Shown here piece after piece: positions 6,787-13,081 of a stretch of DNA of 14,206 bases. The DNA is from JBDHTS01 sp039808845. GTDB taxonomy: Bacteria; Pseudomonadota; Alphaproteobacteria; Micavibrionales; Micavibrionaceae. The position numbers and the translations under genes were made by a program. Where the stretch lies: NCBI GenBank assembly GCA_039808845.1, contig JBDHTS010000060.1:1-14206 (forward strand), written 5' to 3'. The notes under the pieces were generated by a model. The model had not been told where the DNA came from and did not search any database. It saw only the letters and a program-made list of their open reading frames with translations. Within the stretch, counting starts at the first letter, position 1. Every line of letters starts with the position of its first letter.

Positions 6787-7092
6787 ATGGCCAAAACCAG
6801 TTCGACCGAGCGCAACAAGAAGCGTGAGCGCATGGTGAAGAAATTCGCCGGACGCCGCGCCCGCCTGAAAGCGATCGTCAAGAACCGCGATCTTCCGCCG
6901 GAAGAGCGTTTCCAGGCGATGCTGACGCTGGCGGAGACGCCGCGCAACTCGGCAAAAACACGCGTTCGTAACCGTTGCGCCCTGACGGGCCGCAGCCGCG
7001 GTTACTTCCGCAAGTTCAACCTGTCCCGGAACAAACTGCGCGAGCTGGCATCGCGCGGCGAACTGCCGGGCGTAACGAAATCCAGCTGGTAA
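6787..7092 (+). CDS. rpsN: 30S ribosomal protein S14, zinc-free long form
   Basis: The 101-residue protein is S14, a 30S head protein next to S3 and S10. It is the long zinc-independent (C-minus) type: length is 101 and there are no CXXC pairs; only one Cys is present, in RNRCALTGRSRGYFRKFNLSR at about 60-80. The N-terminal basic region KKRERMVKKFAGRRARLKAI and the C-terminus ELPGVTKSSW are typical. Because it does not need zinc, no zinc-responsive paralogue is implied by this copy. AGAAAGGA at 6771-6778 precedes the start. It lies 15 bp after rplE and 23 bp before rpsH. Confidence 0.97.
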   Translation: MAKTSSTERNKKRERMVKKFAGRRARLKAIVKNRDLPPEERFQAMLTLAETPRNSAKTRVRNRCALTGRSRGYFRKFNLSRNKLRELASRGELPGVTKSSW

Positions 7093-7115
7093 GATAAGAG
7101 AAGGAGGATATCGCA

Positions 7116-7514
7116 ATGTCCATGAGTGATCCCCTCGGCGATATGCTGACCCGCATCCGCAACGGTCAGAACGCCGGACACAAGATTATTCAATGCCCGG
7201 CCTCCAAGCTGCAGGCCCGCGTGCTCGACGTTCTGAAGAACGAAGGCTACATCCGCGGCTATGCCGAGCAGCAGGATGATCGCGGCCACACGCAGCACAG
7301 CATCGAGCTGAAATACGACGAAGGCCAGCCGGTCATCCGTGAACTGAACCGCATTTCGAAGCCGGGCCGCCGCATTTACAAGAAAATGATGGAAATCCCC
7401 CGCTTCTACAACGGGCTGGGCGTCACCATCCTGTCGACGCCGAAGGGCGTGATGTCGGATAACGACGCGCGCGCGGCGAATATCGGCGGCGAAGTTCTGT
7501 GCCAGGTCTACTAA
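7116..7514 (+). CDS. rpsH: 30S ribosomal protein S8
   Basis: The 132-residue protein is S8, a primary 16S rRNA binder of the central domain. It starts MSMSDPLGDMLTRIRNGQ, contains VLDVLKNEGYIRGY at about 34-47 and RISKPGRRIYKKMMEIP in the middle, and ends with the classic STPKGVMSDNDARAANIGGE and VLCQVY. In E. coli S8 represses the spc operon by binding near the rplX-rplE junction; I see no matching structure there in the sequence but did not fold it. Two ATGs are possible, at 7116 and 7122. The first is chosen because the strong AAGGAGG at 7101-7107 lies 8 nt from it. Confidence 0.97.
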   Translation: MSMSDPLGDMLTRIRNGQNAGHKIIQCPASKLQARVLDVLKNEGYIRGYAEQQDDRGHTQHSIELKYDEGQPVIRELNRISKPGRRIYKKMMEIPRFYNGLGVTILSTPKGVMSDNDARAANIGGEVLCQVY

Positions 7515-7541
7515 GCCGGCGAATGGAAAGAGGATAAGGCG

Positions 7542-8090
7542 ATGTCTCGTATTGGTAAAAATCCGGTGGTCGTGCCCAAGGGCGTTACCATCGACGTATC
7601 GGGCCAGACCGTCAAGGCGAAAGGTCCGAAAGGCGAATTGTCCTACCGCGTCCACGACCTGGTGTCGGTGGCGCTGGAGGATGGCGAAGGCGGCGTGAAA
7701 CAGCTGCGCCTGAACGCGCGTTCCAACGAGCGCACGGCGCGCCAGCTGTGGCCCACCATGCGCACGAACCTGAAAAACATGGTCGAAGGCGTGGACAAGG
7801 GCTATTCGAAAAATCTGGAGATCCAGGGGGTCGGTTACCGCGCGAACATGCAGGGCCAGGATCTCGTCCTGTCGCTCGGCTTCTCGCATGAAGTCCGCTA
7901 CCCGGTGCCGAAGGGCATTACCGTGACGGTCGACAAGCAGACCAAGATTTCGATCAGCGGCAACCGCAAGGACGAAGTCGGGCAGGTCGCCGCCAACATC
8001 AAGGCGTTCCGTCCGCCAGAGCCCTACAAAGGCAAGGGTGTGCGTTACGAAGGACAATTCGTCCTGCGTAAAGAAGGCAAGAAGAAATAA
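7542..8090 (+). CDS. rplF: 50S ribosomal protein L6
   Basis: The 182-residue protein is L6, located at the base of the L7/L12 stalk near the sarcin-ricin loop and needed for late 50S assembly. It starts MSRIGKNPVVVPKGV and has two repeated domains. The first ends around residue 85 with RTNLKNMVEGV. The second contains LEIQGVGYRA at about 93-102, LSLGFSHEV and then ISISGNRKDEVGQVAANIKAF. The C-terminus has the hallmark PPEPYKGKGVRYEGQFVLRKEGKKK. Length is normal. AGAGGA at 7529-7534 precedes the ATG by 7 nt. It follows rpsH by 27 bp. Confidence 0.97.
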   Translation: MSRIGKNPVVVPKGVTIDVSGQTVKAKGPKGELSYRVHDLVSVALEDGEGGVKQLRLNARSNERTARQLWPTMRTNLKNMVEGVDKGYSKNLEIQGVGYRANMQGQDLVLSLGFSHEVRYPVPKGITVTVDKQTKISISGNRKDEVGQVAANIKAFRPPEPYKGKGVRYEGQFVLRKEGKKK

Positions 8091-8111
8091 GAAAGCGAAA
8101 GGTTCAGGATC

Positions 8112-8489
8112 ATGGCCAGGAAATACAATGCGGAAGACCGCCGCCTGCATCGGACGCGCAACAAGCTGCGCAGCGTCAATTCGGCCCGCGCCGCTCTGAT
8201 CGAGTCGCGCCCGCGCCTCAGCGTCCACCGGACGGACAAGCAGATTTACGTTCAGGTCATCGATGACCTGAAAGGCGTGACGCTCGCCGCCGCGTCTTCC
8301 ATGGACAAGGAGTTGAAGCTGAAAAAAGGCTCAGACCGGAACGCCGCGGCGGAAGTCGGCAAGCTGGTGGCCGCCCGGGCGAAAAAAGCCGGGGTCAGCA
8401 AGGTTCAGTTCGACCGCGGAAGTTATCTTTACCATGGCCGCGTGAAGGCCGTTGCCGAGGGCGCCCGCGAAGGCGGCCTGGAATTTTAA
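8112..8489 (+). CDS. rplR: 50S ribosomal protein L18
   Basis: The 125-residue protein is L18, which binds 5S rRNA with L5 and fixes it to 23S rRNA in the central protuberance. The basic N-terminus (RRLHRTRNKLRSVN) is followed by RPRLSVHRTDKQIYVQVIDD at about 33-52, LAAASSMD at 58-65, and the helix AAAEVGKLVAARAKKAGVSKVQFDRG. The end, YHGRVKAVAEGAREGGLEF, is the family C-terminus. Length is normal. A purine-rich GAAAGG at 8097-8102 is the nearest ribosome-binding site. The gene lies 21 bp after rplF and 25 bp before rpsE. Confidence 0.97.
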   Translation: MARKYNAEDRRLHRTRNKLRSVNSARAALIESRPRLSVHRTDKQIYVQVIDDLKGVTLAAASSMDKELKLKKGSDRNAAAEVGKLVAARAKKAGVSKVQFDRGSYLYHGRVKAVAEGAREGGLEF

Positions 8490-8514
8490 GGTTTAGGAGA
8501 GGATACAAAAGATC

Positions 8515-9117
8515 ATGGCACGTGAAGGTCAAGGACAGAAACGCGAGAAGCGCGAACCCCGTGAACGCGATCCGGAAAACGATCTGGTCGAAAAGCTGGT
8601 CGGCATCAACCGCGTCGCCAAGGTGGTGAAAGGCGGGCGCCGGTTCGGTTTCGCCGCGCTAATGGTCGTGGGCGATGGCCGTGGCCGCGTCGGTTTCGGC
8701 ACGGGCAAGGCCCGGGAAGTGCCGGAAGCCGTCCGCAAGGCGACGGAAGCCGCCAAGCGCGCCATGATCCGTGTTCCCCTGCGTGAAGCGCGCACCCTGC
8801 ACCATGATACGTTTGGCCGTTGCGGCGCCGGGCGGGTCTACCTTCGTTCCGCCCCCCAGGGCACGGGCATTATCGCCGGCGGCCCTCTCCGCGCCGTGTT
8901 CGAAGCTTTGGGCATTCAGGACGTGGTCGCCAAGGCGATCGGTTCCAACAACCCGCACTCGATGGTCAACGCGACCTTCGACGCGCTGAAACAGATGCAG
9001 AGCCCGCGCCAGGTCGCGGCCCGCCGCTCCAAGAAGGTGGGCGATATCGTCGCCAACCGCGAAGCCGCCCGCAGCAACGCTGAAAAAGCCGCGACCGCGG
9101 AAACTGAAGAGGAATAA
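8515..9117 (+). CDS. rpsE: 30S ribosomal protein S5
   Basis: The 200-residue protein is S5, at the mRNA entry site on the 30S, important for decoding accuracy and mRNA unwinding with S3 and S4. A charged N-terminal addition rich in Arg/Glu/Lys (residues 1-24) precedes the double-stranded-RNA-binding-like domain, with VEKLVGINRVAKVVKGGRRF at 25-44 and VGDGRGRVGFGTGKAREVP at 52-70. The C-terminal domain has APQGTGIIAGGPLRAVFEALG and SNNPHSMVNATFDAL. The last ~20 residues are an Ala/Glu-rich tail. AGGAGAGG at 8496-8503 lies 11 nt before the ATG. rpmD follows after 5 bp. Confidence 0.97.
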   Translation: MAREGQGQKREKREPRERDPENDLVEKLVGINRVAKVVKGGRRFGFAALMVVGDGRGRVGFGTGKAREVPEAVRKATEAAKRAMIRVPLREARTLHHDTFGRCGAGRVYLRSAPQGTGIIAGGPLRAVFEALGIQDVVAKAIGSNNPHSMVNATFDALKQMQSPRQVAARRSKKVGDIVANREAARSNAEKAATAETEEE

Positions 9118-9122
9118 GACCG

Positions 9123-9386
9123 ATGGCCGAGACACAGAAAAAAACGCCCGCCGCCAAGAAGGCCGCCGCGCCCAAGAAAGAAACGAAACAGGCCGCCAAA
9201 TCGGGCAAGACCGTAACCGTAACGCAGACCGGTTCCCCGATCGGACGCACGCCCGACCAGCGCCAGACGCTGATCGGCCTGGGCCTGAACAAGCTGCATC
9301 GCACGCGCACGCTGGAAGATACGCCTGCTGTGCGCGGCATGATCAATAAAGTAAAGCATCTCGTTAAAATCGAGGATGCTGCCTAA
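9123..9386 (+). CDS. rpmD: 50S ribosomal protein L30 with Lys/Ala-rich N-terminal tail
   Basis: The 87-residue product ends with a normal L30 core at about residues 29-87: KTVTVTQTGSPIGRTPDQRQ, then LGLNKLHRTRTLEDTPAVRGM and INKVKHLVKI. L30 binds 23S rRNA and is one of the smallest 50S proteins, usually about 60 residues. Residues 1-28 are an added, low-complexity, Lys/Ala/Thr-rich N-terminus. The start at 9123 is supported by GAAGAGGA in the rpsE 3' end at 9106-9113, 9 nt away. There is no in-frame ATG nearer the core, so the extension appears to be real coding sequence. The composition matches the C-terminal tails of L29 and S17 in the same cluster. Confidence 0.94.
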   Translation: MAETQKKTPAAKKAAAPKKETKQAAKSGKTVTVTQTGSPIGRTPDQRQTLIGLGLNKLHRTRTLEDTPAVRGMINKVKHLVKIEDAA

Positions 9387-9392
9387 TCCGCG

Positions 9393-9407
9393 GTTGCGAT
9401 GCGCAAC
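9393..9407 (+). other. Small hairpin in the rpmD-rplO spacer
   Basis: GTTGCG at 9393-9398 and CGCAAC at 9402-9407 are exact reverse complements around a three-base ATG loop. The hairpin is inside the 45-bp gap between rpmD and rplO, the longest gap in the run from rpsJ to rplO, and ends 13 nt before the rplO Shine-Dalgarno (GGAG at 9421-9424). No T-run follows, so it is not a terminator. It might protect or process mRNA, or be chance; six base pairs is weak evidence. Confidence 0.35.
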
Positions 9408-9431
9408 TTGTAAAGAATTTGGAGCGAAGCG

Positions 9432-9974
9432 ATGAAACTGAATGAACTGCAGCCGAATGAAGGCTCGACCAAAAACCGGATGCGCGTCGGACGCGGTATC
9501 GGTTCCGGCAAAGGCAAGACCTCGGGCCGTGGCGTCAAGGGCCAGAAGGCCCGGACAGGCGTGTCTGTCAAGGGCTTTGAAGGTGGCCAGATGCCCCTGC
9601 ACCGCCGCTTGCCGAAGCGCGGTTTCAAAAATATCTTTGCCAGGGATCTGGTCGAAGTTACCTTGGGCCGTTTGCAGGCCGCCATCGATTCCAAAAAACT
9701 GGATGGCAAGGGCGCGCTTGATGAAGACGCATTGGTCAAGGCTGGCGTGATCCGCCGTAAAAGGGATGGCATCAAGCTTGTTAACAGCGGCACGCTAAAG
9801 GCGAAGCTGGATCTGACGGTGACGGGCGCGACCAAAGGCGCGGTCGAAGCGGTTGAAAAATCGGGCGGCAAAGTGTCGATCATTCCGGCGAAAGTCAACA
9901 AACTGGCGACTGCCGCGCGCGCAGGCCGCAAAGGGTCGAAAAGCCGCAACAGCAAAGCCGGCGCGGAAGAATAA
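9432..9974 (+). CDS. rplO: 50S ribosomal protein L15
   Basis: The 180-residue protein is L15, a late-assembling 50S protein that threads a long N-terminal arm into 23S rRNA. The arm is clear: MKLNELQPNEGSTKNRMRVG, then RGIGSGKGKTSGRGVKGQKAR at about 20-40 and GFEGGQMPLHRRLPKRGFKN at 49-68. The globular domain follows with a glycine-rich strand and VEAVEKSGGKVSII near residue 150. The last ~20 residues are a basic, polar tail, making it longer than the 144-residue E. coli protein. GGAG at 9421-9424 lies 7 nt before the ATG. It is the last gene before a non-coding break carrying a hairpin and a promoter. Confidence 0.97.
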   Translation: MKLNELQPNEGSTKNRMRVGRGIGSGKGKTSGRGVKGQKARTGVSVKGFEGGQMPLHRRLPKRGFKNIFARDLVEVTLGRLQAAIDSKKLDGKGALDEDALVKAGVIRRKRDGIKLVNSGTLKAKLDLTVTGATKGAVEAVEKSGGKVSIIPAKVNKLATAARAGRKGSKSRNSKAGAEE

Positions 9975-10000
9975 CCATCCGGCACCATGATGGCCTAAAA

Positions 10001-10030
10001 AAGCCCGCCTCCTTTGAGGTGGGCTTTATT
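10001..10030 (+). terminator. Intrinsic-terminator-like hairpin between rplO and secY
   Basis: AAGCCCGCCT at 10001-10010 pairs with AGGTGGGCTT at 10017-10026 over ten positions with a single G-U wobble, leaving a six-base loop (CCTTTG). An A-run (9997-10000) lies before the stem and a short T-rich stretch (CTTTATT) follows. The shape is that of a Rho-independent terminator, though the T-tract is short and broken, so release may be partial. It is 26 bp after the rplO stop and 22 bp before the -35 box of the proposed secY promoter, which fits the end of one transcription unit and the start of the next. An attenuator that sets the secY/ribosomal-protein ratio is an alternative. Confidence 0.72.
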
Positions 10031-10047
10031 GATAAAATCATCTGCTA

Positions 10048-10076
10048 TTGAAGAAACCGGGCCTATCGCCTATAAA
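10048..10076 (+). promoter_or_regulatory. Candidate sigma70 promoter for secY-adk
   Basis: TTGAAG at 10048-10053 and TATAAA at 10071-10076 are separated by exactly 17 nt, matching the housekeeping consensus at 4 of 6 and 5 of 6 bases. Transcription would begin near 10083, giving a leader of about 30 nt before the secY ATG. It lies just downstream of the terminator-like hairpin. A small inverted repeat (ACGGC at 10076-10080, GCCGT at 10085-10089) overlaps the expected start site; its meaning is unclear. Called from motif and spacing only. Confidence 0.62.
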
Positions 10077-10114
10077 CGGCTGCTGCCGTCCATTCACAGG
10101 AGTATCGTACGTCC

Positions 10115-11455
10115 ATGCCATCCGCTGTTGAACAACTGGCCAAAAATGCCAATTGGGGAGCCCTGTCGAAAGCCACAGAGCTGAAAAAGCGCATTCTCTT
10201 TGTGCTCGGCGCTTTATTGGTCTACCGCCTCGGCACTTATATTCCCATTCCCGGCATCGACCCGGTTGCCTGGTCGCAGATTTTCAGCCAGAAAGGCGGC
10301 GGCATTCTCGATATGTTCAACATGTTCTCGGGCGGCGCGCTACAGCGCATGACGATTTTCGCCCTGAACATCATGCCCTACATCTCCGCCTCCATCATCA
10401 TGCAGCTGGCGACGGCCCTGTCTCCCCGGCTTGAGGCTATGAAGAAGGAAGGCGAAGCCGGGCGTACCCGCATCAACCAGTATACCCGTTACCTGACGGT
10501 CCTGCTGGCGGTTGTCCAGGCTTACGGCCTGGCCGTCGGTCTGGAGGGGCTTCATGGTCCGGGCGGCTCGGCGGTCCTGAATCCCGGCCTTTACTTCAGA
10601 ATCTCGACGGTTATCACGATTGTGGGCGGCACGGTCTTCCTGATGTGGCTGGGGGAACAGATCACCCAGCGCGGCATAGGCAATGGCACATCCCTGATCA
10701 TTTTCGCGGGTATCGTCGCCAACCTTCCCCGGGCCATTGCCAGCGTGCTGGAACTGGGGCGCCAGGGGCAGTTTAACCCTCTCGTTATCGTCGGTATGGC
10801 CGTCATGGTCGTCGCCGTCATGGCGTTCATCGTCTTCATGGAGCGCGCCCAGCGCCGCGTGGTGGTTCAATATCCGAAACGCCAGGTGGGCAACCGCATG
10901 TTCATGGGGGATCAGAATTTTATTCCCCTGAAGCTGAACACGTCCGGCGTCATCCCCCCCATCTTTGCGTCGTCCCTTCTGCTTTTGCCCCTGACCCTAG
11001 TCAGTTTCAGCGGAAACTCGGGGGGCGATTTCGCGGCGGCGGTCCAGCAATATCTGCATCATGGCTCGCCGGCCTATATGCTCATGTATGCCGCGCTGAT
11101 CGTTTTCTTCGCGTTTTTCTATACCGCCGTCGTGTTCAATCCGCAGGAAAATGCCGACCATCTCCGCCGTTACGGGGGCTTCATTCCCGGCATCCGCCCT
11201 GGCGCGACGACTGCCGATTATCTGGATTATGTCCTGACCCGCATTACGGCCATCGGCGCGCTTTATCTCGTGCTGATCTGCATGCTTCCGGAGCTTCTGA
11301 TTTCCAAATACAGCATGCCATTTTATTTCGGCGGCACCTCGCTTCTGATCGTCGTTTCGGTTACGATGGACACGATCGCGCAGGTGCATTCCCATCTGAT
11401 CGCGCATCAGTATGAAGGTCTGATCAAAAAAGCGAAGCTGAGGGGGCGCCGCTAA
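10115..11455 (+). CDS. secY: Protein translocase subunit SecY
   Basis: The 446-residue inner-membrane protein is SecY, the channel of the SecYEG translocon that exports and inserts proteins with SecA or ribosomes. Ten membrane segments can be traced at about 26-46, 77-100, 125-145, 162-180, 190-210, 222-243, 279-297, 320-341, 375-393 and 403-420, with the plug region near 60-72. Family motifs include YIPIPGID, MPYISASIIMQL, GEAGRTRINQYTRYLTV, IGNGTSLIIF and the cytosolic loop RRYGGFIPGIRPG at 351-363, whose arginine is essential for translocation in E. coli. AGGAG at 10098-10102 is 12 nt from the ATG, a rather long spacing. Unlike E. coli, where secY is close behind rplO, here 140 bp with a terminator and promoter precede it. 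adk follows after one base. Confidence 0.97.
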   Translation: MPSAVEQLAKNANWGALSKATELKKRILFVLGALLVYRLGTYIPIPGIDPVAWSQIFSQKGGGILDMFNMFSGGALQRMTIFALNIMPYISASIIMQLATALSPRLEAMKKEGEAGRTRINQYTRYLTVLLAVVQAYGLAVGLEGLHGPGGSAVLNPGLYFRISTVITIVGGTVFLMWLGEQITQRGIGNGTSLIIFAGIVANLPRAIASVLELGRQGQFNPLVIVGMAVMVVAVMAFIVFMERAQRRVVVQYPKRQVGNRMFMGDQNFIPLKLNTSGVIPPIFASSLLLLPLTLVSFSGNSGGDFAAAVQQYLHHGSPAYMLMYAALIVFFAFFYTAVVFNPQENADHLRRYGGFIPGIRPGATTADYLDYVLTRITAIGALYLVLICMLPELLISKYSMPFYFGGTSLLIVVSVTMDTIAQVHSHLIAHQYEGLIKKAKLRGRR

Positions 11456-11456
11456 G

Positions 11457-12026
11457 ATGTACATCGTTTTCTTCGGTCCGCCCGGCGCGGGCAAGGGCAC
11501 TCAGGCCAAAATCATCGAAGACGAATACGGGCTCAAACAACTTTCCACCGGCGACATGCTGCGGGCGGAACGCGCTTCCGGCTCCGCCCTGGGCCGCCGG
11601 GTCTCGGCCCTGATGGACAAGGGACAGCTTGTGTCGGACGACATCGTGATCGAGCTGATCGCCAACCAGGTCGATTCGCCTGTCTGCGCCAAAGGCGTTA
11701 TCTTTGACGGCTTTCCCCGCACGATCGCGCAGGCCGAGGCCTTGGACAGGATGCTGGCCGAACGCGGCCGTAAAATCGATCTGGTGCTTGAACTGAAGGT
11801 CGACGACGAGGAGATCCTGAAACGCGTGAACAAGCGCGCTAAGCAGGAAGGCCGCGCCGACGACACGTACCAGGCCCTGAAAACCCGCCTTGCGCTCTAT
11901 CGCGACTACGCCGCCGCCCTTCTGCCCTATTACCAGAAAAAAGGGAACTGCATCCCGATCGATGGTCAGCGCCCGATCGACGACGTGACGGCGGATATCC
12001 GTAACGCTTTGAAGGGTACCGGGTAA
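11457..12026 (+). CDS. adk: Adenylate kinase, short (LID-less) form
   Basis: The 189-residue cytoplasmic enzyme interconverts ATP + AMP and 2 ADP, holding the adenylate energy charge. The P-loop GPPGAGKGT is at 7-15, the AMP-binding STGDMLR at 30-36, and DGFPRT at 84-89 with its catalytic arginine. After KRVNKRAKQEGRADD (123-136) the chain goes directly to the last helix, so the ~27-residue LID domain with its possible zinc site is missing; usual long bacterial forms have about 214 residues. This short version is common in Alphaproteobacteria, and R133 with D135-D136 provides the remaining lid contacts. It starts one base after the secY stop, with GAGGGGG at 11440-11446 as a ribosome-binding site 10 nt away, and is surely co-transcribed with secY. 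Confidence 0.97.
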   Translation: MYIVFFGPPGAGKGTQAKIIEDEYGLKQLSTGDMLRAERASGSALGRRVSALMDKGQLVSDDIVIELIANQVDSPVCAKGVIFDGFPRTIAQAEALDRMLAERGRKIDLVLELKVDDEEILKRVNKRAKQEGRADDTYQALKTRLALYRDYAAALLPYYQKKGNCIPIDGQRPIDDVTADIRNALKGTG

Positions 12027-12059
12027 ACCTCCGGACCTAACCCTTTCCTTTATTTTTTA
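12014..12059 (+). terminator. Weak terminator-like hairpin at the adk 3' end
   Basis: GGT(A)CCGG at 12015-12022 can pair with CCGGACC at 12031-12037, with one bulged A and an eight-base loop that includes the adk TAA. A G-U pair at 12014/12038 can extend it. After six further bases comes a T-rich stretch (12044-12059, including six Ts in a row). The stem overlaps the last adk codons and the gap before the T-run is longer than ideal, so this is at best a leaky terminator ahead of the rpsM promoter. Confidence 0.35.
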
Positions 12060-12061
12060 TG

Positions 12062-12090
12062 TTGACGGAAGGCCTTACGAGCAATATAGT
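12062..12090 (+). promoter_or_regulatory. Strong candidate sigma70 promoter for rpsM-rpsK-rpoA
   Basis: TTGACG at 12062-12067 and TATAGT at 12085-12090 are spaced by exactly 17 nt. Each box matches the housekeeping consensus at 5 of 6 bases, the best promoter match in the window. A start near 12097 would give a leader of about 124 nt before the rpsM ATG at 12221. The position, directly after adk and a T-rich stretch, suggests that the alpha operon has its own start of transcription here. The same 11-base string ATGTTGACGGA that carries this -35 box occurs again at 14192-14202, downstream of rpoA. Confidence 0.7.
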
Positions 12091-12096
12091 GCGCCA

Positions 12097-12220
12097 GCTT
12101 CTGCAGAATTGCCTGTTTTATAGCCTTGAAAATACTGGCTTTACAAGCACTTGGCATGCGGAAGCGGATTACGAACTGGAACGACGGTTCGGTTGGAAAC
12201 CATAACAGCAAGGAATGACC
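12097..12220 (+). promoter_or_regulatory. Foldable 5' leader of the rpsM operon
   Basis: The region between the predicted start of transcription and rpsM can form a long-range stem. GCTTCTGCA at 12097-12105 pairs with TGCGGAAGC at 12157-12165 (nine pairs, one G-U), and after a four-base bulge TGCC at 12110-12113 pairs with GGCA at 12153-12156. A small AGCC/GGCT stem (12122-12125, 12137-12140) lies inside. Nearer the gene, CGAAC at 12172-12176 can pair with GTTCG at 12187-12191. The alpha operon leader of E. coli is an S4-binding regulatory RNA, but rpsD is not in this operon here and no sequence match to that pseudoknot is visible. A regulatory leader of another kind is an inference. No convincing gene lies in the 194-bp gap 12027-12220. 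Confidence 0.42.
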
Positions 12221-12601
12221 ATGGCCCGTATCGCTGGGGTTAATATTCCGGACAACAAGCGTGTCCCGATCTCCCTTACCTATATTCACGGCATCGGCCG
12301 CCCGACGGCCTTTAAAATCTGTGAAGCCCTAAAAATCGACGTGCAGCGCCGCATGAAGGATCTGACCGAAGATGAGCTGAATGCCATCCGGAAGGAAATC
12401 GAAGGCAAGATCATCATCGAGGGCGATCTGCGCCGCGAGACGGCCATCAGCATCAAGCGCCTGATGGACATGCGCTCCTATCGCGGCCTGCGTCACCGCG
12501 CCGGTCTGCCGGTTCGCGGCCAGCGCACCCAGACCAACGCACGCACGCGCAAAGGCCCCGCCAAGCCGGTCGCAGGCAAAAAAGAAGCGCCGAAGAAGTA
12601 A
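12221..12601 (+). CDS. rpsM: 30S ribosomal protein S13
   Basis: The 126-residue protein is S13, a 30S head protein that contacts L5 and the P-site tRNA. It begins MARIAGVNIPDNKRVPISL, has YIHGIGRPTAFKICEAL at about 21-37 (helix-two-turn-helix region), EGDLRRETAISIKRLMDM at 66-83, and the highly conserved YRGLRHRAGLPVRGQRTQTNARTRKG. The C-terminal tail is Lys/Pro/Ala-rich. An ATG six bases earlier (12215) is in frame, but AGGA at 12211-12214 touches it and sits 6 nt from the ATG at 12221, which also gives the family start, so 12221 is preferred. First gene of the alpha cluster; rpsK follows after 12 bp. Confidence 0.96.
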   Translation: MARIAGVNIPDNKRVPISLTYIHGIGRPTAFKICEALKIDVQRRMKDLTEDELNAIRKEIEGKIIIEGDLRRETAISIKRLMDMRSYRGLRHRAGLPVRGQRTQTNARTRKGPAKPVAGKKEAPKK

Positions 12602-12613
12602 AGGGGATAGATC

Positions 12614-13009
12614 ATGGCAAAACCCGCAACGGCTGTAAAAGCCAAGAAAAAAGTCAGAAAGAATATCACGGCAGGCGTCGCCCACGTGAATTCGACCTTC
12701 AACAACACGATGGTCACCATCACCGATGCGCAAGGAAACACCGTTTCCTGGTCGTCTTCGGGCATGATGGGCTTCAAGGGCAGCCGGAAATCGACGCCCT
12801 ATGCCGCCCAGGTGGCCGCCGAAGATGCCGGCCGTAAGGCACAGGAGCACGGCATGCGCGAACTGGAAGTGCTCGTGAAGGGCCCCGGTTCGGGTCGCGA
12901 ATCCGCTCTGCGCTCGCTGCAGTCCATCGGCTTCACCATCCGGTCCATCCAGGACGTGACGCCGATCCCGCACAATGGCTGCCGCCCGCGCAAACGCCGT
13001 CGGGTCTAA
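12614..13009 (+). CDS. rpsK: 30S ribosomal protein S11
   Basis: The 131-residue protein is S11, on the 30S platform, lining the mRNA exit and contacting the Shine-Dalgarno helix region. After a basic N-terminus come ITAGVAHVNSTFNNTMVTITD at about 18-38, GFKGSRKSTPYAAQ at 53-66 and the segment LVKGPGSGRESALRSLQSIGF at 87-107. The end, DVTPIPHNGCRPRKRRRV, is the standard S11 C-terminus. Length is normal. AAGGGGA before the start acts as ribosome-binding site. A 72-bp gap separates it from rpoA, without the rpsD gene found in this place in E. coli. Confidence 0.97.
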   Translation: MAKPATAVKAKKKVRKNITAGVAHVNSTFNNTMVTITDAQGNTVSWSSSGMMGFKGSRKSTPYAAQVAAEDAGRKAQEHGMRELEVLVKGPGSGRESALRSLQSIGFTIRSIQDVTPIPHNGCRPRKRRRV

Positions 13010-13067
13010 GGATCAAGTTTTAAGTGTGTAACCAGAGGCCGGCTAAGAACCGGATGACGTAACCGTG

Positions 13068-13073
13068 AAAGGA
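13068..13073 (+). promoter_or_regulatory. Ribosome-binding site fixing the rpoA TTG start
   Basis: AAAGGA at 13068-13073 lies 8 nt before the TTG at 13082. The reading frame upstream of that TTG meets a TGA at 13055-13057 with no ATG or GTG between, so this site and the TTG define the rpoA start. Confidence 0.8.
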
Positions 13074-13081
13074 CCAAAGCC

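Noticed and set aside
5848..7116. Very long open frame on the minus strand (over 400 codons) across rplX-rplE-rpsN
   Set aside because: It is antisense to three clearly identified ribosomal genes in GC-rich DNA with strong third-position bias, which creates long shadow frames. The product is His/Ala/Arg-rich with no recognisable family.
7002..8228. Long minus-strand open frame opposite rpsH and rplF
   Set aside because: Same cause: antisense shadow of rpsN, rpsH, rplF and rplR, without a plausible ribosome-binding site or protein family.
12050..12289. Minus-strand open frame of 79 codons covering the adk-rpsM gap
   Set aside because: It runs opposite the rpsM start, ends in the T-rich region and covers the proposed rpsM promoter and leader. 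No family match is evident, so the promoter and leader reading is preferred.
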